This document shows, piece after piece, positions 8,096 through 15,920 of a stretch of DNA of 23,885 nucleotides (position 1 is the first letter of the stretch; each line of letters begins with the position of its first letter). The stretch comes from an uncultured Collinsella sp. Its GTDB lineage: Bacteria; Actinomycetota; Coriobacteriia; Coriobacteriales; Coriobacteriaceae. Below the pieces are notes generated by a model. The model searched no databases, was not told the origin of the DNA, and was given only the letters and a program-made list of their open reading frames with translations. The position numbers and the translations under genes were made by a program. Location of the stretch: contig CAAEUX010000011.1 of NCBI GenBank assembly GCA_900759335.1, positions 1 through 23,885 of the forward strand. Reading direction: 5' to 3'.

Positions 8096-8132
8096 TGCGG
8101 CGACGCCGCAGCAGTCCGTGCCATACGGCTGC
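8096..8132 (-). other. Two adjacent dyads in the pgeF leader
   Basis: A perfect 15-base palindrome, tgcggcg-a-cgccgca (8096-8110), is followed directly by a bulged hairpin, gcag-t-ccgt/acgg-ctgc (8111-8132). Both lie between the candidate promoter and the pgeF ribosome site. The first could be a protein operator or, in RNA, a stem; nothing identifies a ligand-binding riboswitch. Confidence 0.4.
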
Positions 8133-8146
8133 ACACTTCATCAAAA

Positions 8147-8190
8147 AGGATACCCGCAGCGGTAAGGAGCAAACGTAAAGGGAACGTAAG
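8147..8190 (-). promoter_or_regulatory. Candidate Pho-box-like direct repeat and -10 for pgeF-pst
   Basis: On the minus strand two 7-mers, TTACGTT (8189-8183) and TTACGTT (8178-8172), repeat exactly 11 bp apart; the core CTTACGT/TTTACGT is separated by 4 nt. This 7+4 spacing is the layout of PhoB/PhoP-type boxes. A further gtaa lies at 8162-8165. A TATCCT at 8152-8147 could be the -10. No good -35 exists at the usual spacing, as expected for an activator-dependent promoter. The ftsZ terminator just upstream means this unit needs its own promoter. Confidence 0.45.
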
Positions 8191-8228
8191 GAGATTGGAG
8201 GCTTTCGTTTACAAAGGCGAAACACAAC

Positions 8229-8262
8229 AAAAAAAAGGGGCGCGCCCAATCGGACGCACCCC
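8229..8262 (-). terminator. Intrinsic terminator after ftsZ
   Basis: On the minus strand an 11-bp stem (GGGGTGCGTCC with GGGCGCGCCCC, including two G-T pairs, loop GATT) is followed by eight T. It starts about 25 nt after the ftsZ stop. It cleanly separates the dcw genes from pgeF-pst. Confidence 0.93.
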
Positions 8263-8287
8263 CTTGCAAGTCGTTGAGAAAAACGAA

Positions 8288-9442
8288 CTAGAAGCTGCCG
8301 CGCTTCAGGAAGTCGGGAAGCTCGAACTGATCGTTGCCGAAGTTAGGAAGCTCGGTGCCACCGACGTTGCGGGTCGGAGCGGCCTGAGCCGGACTGGTGG
8401 CCGGAGCGGTGCGCTGCGGCTCAGCGGAGGCAGCTGCCTTGCTCTGAGACTGCTGAGCAGCAAAGAGCTCGTCCTGACGGTTGACGTTGGAGTCGGAGAA
8501 GCCCGTAGCGATGACGGTGATACGCACCTGATCGCCCAGGGACTCGTCGACAACGGTACCGAAGATGATGTTGGCCTCGGGGTCGACGGCGTTGGCGACA
8601 ACGTCGGCGGCGTCGCTGATCTCCTGGATGCCCAGGTCCTTGGAACCGGCGATGGAAAGCAGCACGCGCGTGGCACCATCGATGGAGCTCTCGAGCAGCG
8701 GGCTGGAGATGGCCTGCTGGGCAGCGTCGACGGCACGGGTATCCCCAGAAGAGGTACCGATACCCATCATGGCGGTACCGGCCTGCTTCATGATGGTCTT
8801 AACATCGGCGAAGTCCAGGTTGATGATACCGGGGACGGTGATGAGGTCGGTGATGCCCTGGGTGCCCTGGGAAAGGACGCCATCGGCAATCGCGAAGGCC
8901 TCGAGCATGGTGGTCTTCTTCTCGGCGATGTCGAGCAGCTTATCGTTAGGGATGACGATCATGGTGTCGACGCAATCGGAGAGGGTCTTAATGCCCTCCT
9001 CGGCGCTCTTCTTGCGCTTGCGGCCCTCGAAGGTGAAGGGCTTGGTCACGACGGCGACGGTCAGCGCACCGACCTCGTTCATCGCGATATCGGCAACGAT
9101 GGGAGCAGCGCCGGTACCGGTGCCACCGCCCTCGCCGCAGGTGATGAACACCATGTCAGCGCCAGCGAGCGCCTCGGCAATGTCGTCGCGGGACTCATCG
9201 GCAGCCTTGCGGCCAACCTCGGGGTTGGCGCCGGCGCCCAGGCCGCGGGTAAGGTCGGTGCCGATGTGCACCTTGATATCGGCATCAGAGATCGCGAGTG
9301 CCTGAGCATCGGTGTTGATGGCAACAAACTCGACGCCGCGGATGCCCTCTTCGATCATTCGATTGACCGCGTTGGTACCGCCGCCGCCGACGCCGACCAC
9401 CTTAATGACGGCAAGGTAGTTGTTGATCTCTGTCTCGTGCAT
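8288..9442 (-). CDS. ftsZ: Cell division GTPase FtsZ
   Basis: A 384-aa tubulin homologue that forms the Z ring. The GTPase features are in place: GVGGGGTNAVNRM near 17-29, the tubulin signature GGGTGTG at 105-111, the T7 loop NLDFADV at 209-215, and the NRQDELF switch region. A variable Ala/Ser/Gln/Pro-rich linker (about 330-367) leads to the conserved C-terminal peptide QFELPDFLKRG (372-382), which binds SepF and other partners. Before the signature the sequence is TCGE rather than the usual TAGM. The start at 9442 has GGAGG 7 nt away; in-frame ATGs upstream (9496, 9472) lack a ribosome site and family match. It is separated from ftsQ by 198 nt with no ftsA, and followed by a terminator, so it probably has its own promoter. 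Confidence 0.99.
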   Translation of the reverse strand: MHETEINNYLAVIKVVGVGGGGTNAVNRMIEEGIRGVEFVAINTDAQALAISDADIKVHIGTDLTRGLGAGANPEVGRKAADESRDDIAEALAGADMVFITCGEGGGTGTGAAPIVADIAMNEVGALTVAVVTKPFTFEGRKRKKSAEEGIKTLSDCVDTMIVIPNDKLLDIAEKKTTMLEAFAIADGVLSQGTQGITDLITVPGIINLDFADVKTIMKQAGTAMMGIGTSSGDTRAVDAAQQAISSPLLESSIDGATRVLLSIAGSKDLGIQEISDAADVVANAVDPEANIIFGTVVDESLGDQVRITVIATGFSDSNVNRQDELFAAQQSQSKAAASAEPQRTAPATSPAQAAPTRNVGGTELPNFGNDQFELPDFLKRGSF

Positions 9443-9640
9443 GTCGGTCCTCCGAACAAAGGTTATAGCCATAGCATGGGTCGACCCCGCGCACATTAAC
9501 CTTCAGGTTGAAAGTAAATGCAAAGGTAAACCGTATTATGGTTGCACATTATGAACGTATCAGTCAAATAATTGACCGTGAAAACCAAACAAACCAGATA
9601 AACGGCGTGGTATGACCCCTCAACAAAGCATCAACCAGCG
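9443..9640 (-). promoter_or_regulatory. ftsQ-ftsZ intergenic region, likely ftsZ promoter region
   Basis: This A+T-richer 198-nt gap holds the near-palindrome gtcaaataattgac (9563-9576), which supplies a TTGACT on the minus strand. CATAAT sequences lie downstream at about 9550 and 9534. The dyad aaccttcaggtt (9498-9509) lies nearer the gene. The spacing of TTGACT to either CATAAT is not 17 nt, so I cannot name a promoter with confidence. The size, composition and dyads suggest regulated ftsZ transcription. Confidence 0.4.
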
Positions 9641-10897
9641 CTACGAGGTCGGAGCGTTCCTAAATGTATAGTTACCCGGAGAGCGCACATTGATATACGT
9701 TACGCCCTCTACCTGCGAAAGCAGCTTGGTGACTACGCGCTCCTTCTTGACGATATCGTTCGAATCGCCCAGCGACACCTCAATGCCGTTATTGAGGTTT
9801 GCCGAGATGGCTTCGACCGAAGGCGTGGAAATATCCTTGACTTGTCCCAAGAACTCGCTCGAAAAACCACGCACATAATCCAAGCCAGCCTTAACGGCCT
9901 TGGAGCTCACCGCCTGGCCGGAAACCGGAGCGACATCCGCCGAGACATCAGTCAACAACACCGCGCCATAGTGCTTAGCGAGCGCCAGCGCGGCATCAAT
10001 GCCGGTCAGGGTATTTGAGCCCTGCCCCGTCGTGATGACGTTGCCCTGGTCATCCACTTCGACCGACGTCGACAGCGGGGCGATCCAGGTGTCATCATCC
10101 CCGATGGCCCAGGCAAGGTCATCGGAGCTGATATAGGCAATTGCGATGACCTTGCGCTCCATCGGCGTAATGATGAGCGTATGCGGGAACTGACGCTGGA
10201 CATCCACGCCCGACACCCACGGGTTCTGCTTGAGGTCCTCGGTAATCTGGTCAGGATCGACGTTAAAAAGCGACGTTCCCTCGGGCAAATCGATCAGCTG
10301 GATAGCATCGTGCTTCGTCACATGCTCGCTGCCTTGAATCTGAATATCAGTGGCGGTAAACAATCCAGAGTTGATCACCACGACGGCAACGACGACGAGC
10401 ACGGCCAAGACGGCCAGAACGCCGCCCACGATTTTGCCTTTGCCTGTAACGAGAGAAGCGGCGTCTGACGTTTTATTTGCCATCGCCCCAAGTGAAGACA
10501 ACGGGTTGACGCCTTTTTTACCCGAAGGCTTCTTGGCGGTAGCCGGCACCGATGTCAGCGAGCGCGGTTTCGATGCGCCCAGCGTGCGACCCGGAAGCGC
10601 CGCCTTAGTTCCCGTCGAGGGCTTAGGAGTTGCCATGGGACGGGCAGGTTTGGCGCCCATAACAGGCTTTGACGTCACCGAGGGACGCGAGGACTTTTTT
10701 GCGGCCGGACGATTACCGAGCTGCGAGCCGACAACCGGACGACTGGTCTGTAGAGCATGCCCGACAGACTTAGAGTGCGCGACGGTATTGCGTTGAGGTT
10801 TGGCAGGCGCGCCGGAACGCCCTCCGGCGCGGCGGAAGGTGGGTTTCGATGCTCTAGAAGCCGAGGAATTTAACTTCCGGTCTGAGCTCGATGCCAT
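9641..10897 (-). CDS. ftsQ: Cell division protein FtsQ with long basic N-terminal tail
   Basis: A 418-aa bitopic divisome protein. Residues 1-150 form an unusually long cytoplasmic tail, rich in Lys, Arg, Ser, Ala and Pro, with repeated KP-containing units (for example SKPVMGAKP, then TPKPSTGTK). One membrane helix (about 156-178) follows. A POTRA domain begins at about 181 (FTATDIQIQGSEHVTKHDA, then LFNVDPDQI, then NPWVSGVDVQRQFPHTL), and a beta domain runs to the C terminus. FtsQ organises FtsL/DivIC-type partners and regulates FtsWI. Typical FtsQ tails are a few tens of residues. The ATG at 10897 lies 44 nt inside the 3' end of murB, with a GGGAGG site 3 nt upstream, so translation is coupled to murB. 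Confidence 0.93.
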   Translation of the reverse strand: MASSSDRKLNSSASRASKPTFRRAGGRSGAPAKPQRNTVAHSKSVGHALQTSRPVVGSQLGNRPAAKKSSRPSVTSKPVMGAKPARPMATPKPSTGTKAALPGRTLGASKPRSLTSVPATAKKPSGKKGVNPLSSLGAMANKTSDAASLVTGKGKIVGGVLAVLAVLVVVAVVVINSGLFTATDIQIQGSEHVTKHDAIQLIDLPEGTSLFNVDPDQITEDLKQNPWVSGVDVQRQFPHTLIITPMERKVIAIAYISSDDLAWAIGDDDTWIAPLSTSVEVDDQGNVITTGQGSNTLTGIDAALALAKHYGAVLLTDVSADVAPVSGQAVSSKAVKAGLDYVRGFSSEFLGQVKDISTPSVEAISANLNNGIEVSLGDSNDIVKKERVVTKLLSQVEGVTYINVRSPGNYTFRNAPTS

Positions 10898-11765
10898 ACG
10901 CCTCCCTCACCTTTCCGTGCACATGTCTGATAACCGCGGCAACGTCATCGGCCGAGGCAGTTCCGTTATTAACGATAAAATTAGCGTGAACGGGCGAAAC
11001 TTCCGCGCCGCCAATCGAAAAACCCTTTAATCCACAATCCTCGATAAGCTTGCCCACGCTCGCATCGGGCGGATTGCGAAAGACCGACCCGCAGGATGCG
11101 CGACCCATGGGCTGTGTACGCTTGCGCCTCGTAAGGTACCGCTCCATGCGCTCGCGAATGTCGGCCTTGGGCGCCGGTTTAAGCTTGAGCACGCACTCGA
11201 GGATGATCTCATTGCGGGGAAGGCTACATTCGCGGTAGCCCCAAGTGATCTCGGACCCCGCATAATGCTTGATACCGGATGCCGGGTCAAACGTTACGAC
11301 ATCCTCAACCAGCGAGCCAATCCACTCGGTCCGTGTGCCGGCATTCATAGATATCGCACCGCCGACCGAACCAGGGATGCCAACGGCAAACTCAAGGCCC
11401 GAGAGGCTACGCGACAGGGCATCGTTGACCAGGCGCGCAAACATCACGCCCGCACCGACCGTCAGCGTACAACCGTCATCGGCAACAACCGTGCGCTGAA
11501 ACTCACGTCCGAGCGAAATGACGGCACCGCGATAACCGCCATCGGCAACCAGCAGATTGGAGCCCTTGCCGATGATGACCCACGGCACCTGCTCGCGATC
11601 GAGCACCGCCACGGCACGGCGGAGGGCATGATAGCTATGGCACGTCACAAAGAGGTCGGCCTTGCCGCCGATACGATAGCTCGTATGACGCGCAAGGCGC
11701 TCGTCCTCGATCACATCCGTGTCGATCATGCCCGAGAGCGCCATGACGGCGTTAAACAGACCCAT
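10854..11765 (-). CDS. murB: UDP-N-acetylenolpyruvoylglucosamine reductase MurB
   Basis: A 303-aa flavoprotein that reduces UDP-GlcNAc-enolpyruvate to UDP-MurNAc with NADPH. The FAD-binding blocks are visible: HTSYRIGGKADLF (28-39), GKGSNLLVADGGYRG (67-80) and VGIPGSVGGAISMNAG (128-143). The active-site region GRASCGSVFRNP (221-232) carries the proton-donor serine. The sequence is of the short, type II kind common in Gram-positives. The start follows the murC stop by 5 nt with only a weak ribosome site, suggesting coupling; internal ATGs at 11744 or 11729 are possible alternatives. Its last 44 nt overlap ftsQ. Confidence 0.96.
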   Translation of the reverse strand: MGLFNAVMALSGMIDTDVIEDERLARHTSYRIGGKADLFVTCHSYHALRRAVAVLDREQVPWVIIGKGSNLLVADGGYRGAVISLGREFQRTVVADDGCTLTVGAGVMFARLVNDALSRSLSGLEFAVGIPGSVGGAISMNAGTRTEWIGSLVEDVVTFDPASGIKHYAGSEITWGYRECSLPRNEIILECVLKLKPAPKADIRERMERYLTRRKRTQPMGRASCGSVFRNPPDASVGKLIEDCGLKGFSIGGAEVSPVHANFIVNNGTASADDVAAVIRHVHGKVREAYGIELRPEVKFLGF

Positions 11766-11770
11766 TAGAC

Positions 11771-13189
11771 TTAAGCGTCTTTCTTGGCAGTCAGATACTC
11801 AATGAACTCGGGACCGACGGTCGTAACGTCACCAGCACCCATAGTGAGCAGCAGGTCGCCCTCGCCCACCATCTGCTCGAGCTCCTGATTAAGCTCAAGA
11901 CGGCTGGAGCAGTACACGACCTCCTTGCCAGGATGCTTGGCGCGCACGGTATCGGCGAGCATCTTAGAGGTGACACCCGGAATGGGCATCTCGCCAGCCG
12001 AGAACACATCAATCAACAGCAGTTTATCGGCATTGGCAAATGCATCGGCAAAGTCGTCGCACAGGGCCTGCAGGCGCGAATAGCGGTGCGGCTGGAACAC
12101 GACGTCGACATGCTTGTAGCCCAGCGACGAAGCGGCAGCAAGCGTCGCCTTGATCTCGGTGGGGTGATGGCCGTAATCATCGACCACGGTGATGCCATCG
12201 ATATCGCCCACGTGGGTAAAGCGACGGCGGACGCCCTCAAAGCTCGAGAGCGCCTTGGCGGCGGAGTCGATGTCAAGGCCCAGGACATGGGCGACGGTGA
12301 GCACCGCCGTGGCGTTGAGCATGTTGTGGCGACCGGGATTGCTCTTGATCTCCACAGCATGCTCAGTGCCGTCCTCAAAGCGAACGATAAAGTCACTCTG
12401 GATGCCCTTGACATCCGGGTGCATGCAGACGATGTCGTTGCTCTCGGCAAAGCCGTAGGAAAGCACGTGACGGCCCGTCGACTTGGCGAGCTCGACCAGA
12501 TGCGGGTCCTCACCGCAGACGATGACGGTGCCGTCCTCGCCCACCAGGCTCATGAATTTGGCGAAAGTTGCCTCGATCTCCTCGATACCCGAGTAGTGAT
12601 CGAGGTGGTCGGCCTCGACGTTGGTCACAATGACCACGTTGGGGTTCAGGAACAGGAAGGAGCTGTCGGACTCGTCGGCCTCGGCGACAAAGTAGTCGCC
12701 CGAGCCGTTCTTGCCGTTCGTGTCATAGCCCTCGACAATGCCGCCGATCAAGAAGCTCGGATCCAGGCCCATGCGGTCGAGCATGGTGGCGCACATCGAA
12801 GACGTGGTGGTCTTGCCATGCGTGCCGGCAACAGCGACGGTGGTGTAGCCGTGGCCCAAAGCAGAGAGCATCTTGGCACGGGGCCACACGGGAATACCAA
12901 GCTCGCGAGCGCGCACGAGTTCAGGGTTGGACTCCGGAATAGCGGTAGAGACAACAACCACGTCGGGCTTGACCTCGTCGATCGTGGCGGCCTCATGGCC
13001 CACATGCACCTTCACACCAGCGCGGGTAAGCTGGCGGATATAACGTGACGTCTTAAGGTCGGAGCCGGTAACGGCATAACCGCGCTCGTGCAGAACGAGG
13101 GCGATGCCGCTCATGCCGGCGCCGCCGATACCGATAAAGTGGGCGCTCTTAAACTCGGGCGCGGAGGTTGCAGTCTGGGAATCAGCCAT
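11771..13189 (-). CDS. murC: UDP-N-acetylmuramate-L-alanine ligase MurC
   Basis: A 472-aa cytoplasmic ATP-dependent ligase adding L-Ala to UDP-MurNAc, the first step of the stem peptide. The N-terminal nucleotide-binding domain starts HFIGIGGAGMSGIA (17-30). The ATP loop AGTHGKTTTSS is at 121-131. Further motifs are VTNVEADHLDHY in the central domain, and RRRFTHVG and VDDYGHHPTEI in the Mur ligase C-terminal region. The start at 13189 has AAGGAG 11 nt upstream, slightly far; a frame-open ATG at 13216 would absorb that site. It sits 97 nt after murG and directly before murB. Confidence 0.97.
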   Translation of the reverse strand: MADSQTATSAPEFKSAHFIGIGGAGMSGIALVLHERGYAVTGSDLKTSRYIRQLTRAGVKVHVGHEAATIDEVKPDVVVVSTAIPESNPELVRARELGIPVWPRAKMLSALGHGYTTVAVAGTHGKTTTSSMCATMLDRMGLDPSFLIGGIVEGYDTNGKNGSGDYFVAEADESDSSFLFLNPNVVIVTNVEADHLDHYSGIEEIEATFAKFMSLVGEDGTVIVCGEDPHLVELAKSTGRHVLSYGFAESNDIVCMHPDVKGIQSDFIVRFEDGTEHAVEIKSNPGRHNMLNATAVLTVAHVLGLDIDSAAKALSSFEGVRRRFTHVGDIDGITVVDDYGHHPTEIKATLAAASSLGYKHVDVVFQPHRYSRLQALCDDFADAFANADKLLLIDVFSAGEMPIPGVTSKMLADTVRAKHPGKEVVYCSSRLELNQELEQMVGEGDLLLTMGAGDVTTVGPEFIEYLTAKKDA

Positions 13190-13286
13190 GTGCTCGTGTA
13201 CTCCTTGCGTAAACACTGCCTGTAACCCGTTAACTGTACCGCACCAACCGCATCAGCGCGAGGGCGACCGACGATATCCCGTCTAA

Positions 13287-14402
13287 CTAACGCAAACCCT
13301 CTACCGCATCCGCCAGAAGAGCGGCGGCCCTATCCTGAGCCAGACCACGCGCCGCCTGACGCATGGCGTCGCGCGCCGCCGCGTCATCGACCAGGTGCAG
13401 CAGCTCATCGGCAAAGGCAGAACCGTCGATATCGGCATCGGCGCAGAGCACGCCGGCCCCGGCGTCGATCAGATAACGGGCATTGGTGGTTTGATGGTCG
13501 GCCGTCGCATGCGGGTACGGCACGAGCACCGAGGGCACGGCGAGCGCAGCGATCTCGGCCACGCTCGATGCGCCCGAACGCGAGAGCACCAAATCGGCAG
13601 CAGCCAGCATATCGCCCATGTTGTCGATGTAAGGCTGGACGCGGTAACGCTTCGCCTCCTCGGGCGTCAGCGCCAAAGCGCGCTCGGTCTCCTCAAAGCC
13701 GTCGGCACCCGTCGAATGCAACACATAGAGGTTCTTGCGCGAAAGCAGCTCGTTTTTGAGCGAAGCCACGCGCTCGTTGAGGTGCTGGGCGCCAAGTGAA
13801 CCGCCAAAGACGAGCAGCAGCGTAGCGTCCTCGGGAACGCCAAGTGCCTTGCGGCCGCGAGCGCGATCGCCCTCGATTACCGAGCGACGTACGGGGTTGC
13901 CGGTCATGAGCACGTGGTCAGGGTCACCTTCGCGCTCAAAGACCAAACGCGCTGCCGGCACCGAGATGCACACGCGGGCGGCGTGGGAGTTCATCATCTT
14001 GTTTGCCAGGCCCGGAACAGAGTTCTGCTCATGCAGCAGATACGGAACGCCCGCGCCCTTGCACCACCCCAGCAGCGGAACCTCGACATAGGCACCAAAA
14101 CCAATGGCGGCATCGGGCTTGCCGACCTTTGAGAAATGACTGGCGAGCGCACGCTTGGCCTTGTTGACACGCCACAGCGAGGTGAGCGCCGTCCAAGGAC
14201 GGGAGCGGTCGAAGCCCGTGACCGTAATGGGCACAAAATCAAACCCAGCCTCGGGAACCAGACGACCCTCGAGCTTGCGCGACTGGCCCACGAACACAAC
14301 GTGGTGGCCACGGTCACGCAGCTCCTCGGCCAAGGCGAGCGCGGGGTTGATGTGTCCTGCCGTGCCGCCGGCTGCAATAGCAACGGTCATTTTATCGGTC
14401 AT
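13287..14402 (-). CDS. murG: Lipid II synthase MurG (UDP-GlcNAc transferase)
   Basis: A 371-aa GT-B glycosyltransferase on the inner face of the membrane that adds GlcNAc to lipid I to give lipid II. The N-terminal glycine-rich loop is AAGGTAGHINPALALAEEL (10-28). The second glycine-rich loop is FGGSLGAQHLNE, and the UDP-sugar site is in the segment SRSGASSVAEIAALAVPSVL with PYPHATADHQ after it. The ATG at 14402 has GAAGGGA about 6 nt away and overlaps the ftsW stop by 11 nt, so translation is likely coupled. The overlap places flippase/polymerase-side FtsW and lipid II synthesis in step. Confidence 0.97.
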   Translation of the reverse strand: MTDKMTVAIAAGGTAGHINPALALAEELRDRGHHVVFVGQSRKLEGRLVPEAGFDFVPITVTGFDRSRPWTALTSLWRVNKAKRALASHFSKVGKPDAAIGFGAYVEVPLLGWCKGAGVPYLLHEQNSVPGLANKMMNSHAARVCISVPAARLVFEREGDPDHVLMTGNPVRRSVIEGDRARGRKALGVPEDATLLLVFGGSLGAQHLNERVASLKNELLSRKNLYVLHSTGADGFEETERALALTPEEAKRYRVQPYIDNMGDMLAAADLVLSRSGASSVAEIAALAVPSVLVPYPHATADHQTTNARYLIDAGAGVLCADADIDGSAFADELLHLVDDAAARDAMRQAARGLAQDRAAALLADAVEGLR

Positions 14403-15912
14403 GGTAGTCCCTTCGTACACGCGGTCCCTGGTCGTCGGTACGCAGACGCGCCGACGGGTCCGAGTTCAAATCGATTCGATTATATCCGCCGCCCGCATTG
14501 CGAGGAGTGGGGCGCTGAGGACGACCTTGCGGAGCCGTTCGCTGACGCGGGCGGGCTGCCGGCTCGGTCGCAGAGCCATCCAGAACGGTAAAGCCGCTAC
14601 GCGAAGGTCGTTCACCGCGCACATGGGCCACGCCGGCGGTGCTCTCATCCATAACGGCAAAGCTCTCACGGCGGCGATCATACTCATCGCGGCGGGCGCT
14701 CTCGTACGAAACGCGCAGGATCAACCCGGCAAGCATAAGCGACACGATAATCGACGAACCGCCGTAGCTAATAAACGGCAACGGTTTGCCCGTCATGGGA
14801 AACACGTTGAGGATGCCCAGCGCGTTAATCAGAAATTGCACCGCGAGAATGACCGCGGAGCCAGACGCCATGAGCGCGCCCCGACGATCGGTCGCCTGCT
14901 CGGCAATGCGAAACGCCGAGTAGATCAGCATCGCAAACACCAAGAAGAACAGCACGGTTCCGACAAAACCGACTTCCTCGCCAATGATGGCCAAGATGTA
15001 GTCATTGTGCGCCTCGGGCAGATACGAGTACTTCATGGTTGAGTTGCCGATGCCACGGCCGAACAGACCGCCCGAAGCAAAGGCCATGATGGCAAGCGTG
15101 GCCTGATAGCCATCACCATACTCGTCGGCCCAAGGGTTCAAGGCAACCTGAATACGCACCATACGGTACGGCTCTGCGACAAGCGCAATCACGATCACGA
15201 GAATACCGAAGATTATCACGCCGATGATAAATCTGGGGTCGAGACCCGCAAACAACGCCATGCACATGAGGGTCAACAGGATGATCAGGACAGTACCGAA
15301 ATCGGGCTGGATAAAGATCAGAAAGAGCGAAATGCCCAGGTAGATGCCCATCTTGCGAAGGAATTCGTTGATGTTGCCACCGGGCGAAAAGAAGCGGTCA
15401 AGCATGATGGCCGAATACGCAATGGCAAATGGCTTTAAAAACTCGGAAGGCTGGAACTGAATGCCGGCGATGTTGAGCCAGCGCGTGGCGCCACGGCTGC
15501 CGCTGCCCACCAAGAACACCAAAAACAGTAGCCCTATCATACCTATGAGGAAGATCCTGAGCACATCCTCCCCAAACCAGCTGTCCGGCAAAACGCGCAC
15601 GATGGCAATCAGCGCCAGAACACCGACCACGGCAAACGCGGCCTGTCGACCCAGAAAAAACGTCGCCGAGCCATTCTCGTGCAGCGCCTCGACCGAAGAC
15701 GCCGAGTACACCATCAGCAGGCCAAAGCATACCAAGGTAAACAAGCAGGCCATGAATATCAAACGGGGACGCATGATACGGGCGGGAACGCCGGCAATAT
15801 AGCGTTCGCTAAACGACTGCCCGCCGCGGCCGGAACGCGGTGTGGTGCGACGTGAGGAAGCACGGTCCGAGTCGGGCCTCCTCATACCTTGTCGGGGGCT
15901 CTCCTCTCTCAC
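14392..15912 (-). CDS. ftsW: Septal peptidoglycan polymerase FtsW with long Arg-rich C-terminal tail
   Basis: A 506-aa SEDS-family glycosyltransferase that polymerises lipid II with its partner FtsI. The core (about 48-402) has about ten membrane helices and the family blocks GSRGATRWLNIAG (138-150) with FQPSEFLK after it, QPDFGT (202-207), and YLPEAHNDYI (297-306) with IIGEE following. The region NVFPMTGKPLPFISYGGSS (369-387) is diagnostic. A basic cytoplasmic N terminus (1-47) and a roughly 100-residue C-terminal tail rich in Arg, Pro, Gln and Gly flank the core; both look disordered and the tail is longer than in most FtsW. I used a GTG start at 15912, with AGGGG 6 nt upstream, 8 nt after the murD stop; an ATG at 15885 is an alternative. 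Confidence 0.95.
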   Translation of the reverse strand: MREESPRQGMRRPDSDRASSRRTTPRSGRGGQSFSERYIAGVPARIMRPRLIFMACLFTLVCFGLLMVYSASSVEALHENGSATFFLGRQAAFAVVGVLALIAIVRVLPDSWFGEDVLRIFLIGMIGLLFLVFLVGSGSRGATRWLNIAGIQFQPSEFLKPFAIAYSAIMLDRFFSPGGNINEFLRKMGIYLGISLFLIFIQPDFGTVLIILLTLMCMALFAGLDPRFIIGVIIFGILVIVIALVAEPYRMVRIQVALNPWADEYGDGYQATLAIMAFASGGLFGRGIGNSTMKYSYLPEAHNDYILAIIGEEVGFVGTVLFFLVFAMLIYSAFRIAEQATDRRGALMASGSAVILAVQFLINALGILNVFPMTGKPLPFISYGGSSIIVSLMLAGLILRVSYESARRDEYDRRRESFAVMDESTAGVAHVRGERPSRSGFTVLDGSATEPAARPRQRTAPQGRPQRPTPRNAGGGYNRIDLNSDPSARLRTDDQGPRVRRDYHDR

Positions 15913-15920
15913 CGCAACCC

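Noticed and set aside
8195..9499. 434-codon plus-strand open frame opposite ftsZ
   Set aside because: Fully antisense to ftsZ, with Gly/Asp/Leu repeats typical of a shadow frame; it also runs through the ftsZ terminator.
9497..9512. Upstream in-frame ATG starts for ftsZ (9496, 9472)
   Set aside because: They lack a ribosome site, and the extra residues do not resemble FtsZ; the ATG at 9442 has GGAGG and a family-like N terminus.
11933..13048. 371-codon plus-strand open frame opposite murC
   Set aside because: Shadow of murC; no recognisable domain or ribosome site pattern.
13190..13286. Promoter in the murG-murC gap
   Set aside because: No -35/-10 pair at usual spacing and no dyad of note; treated as a spacer within the operon.
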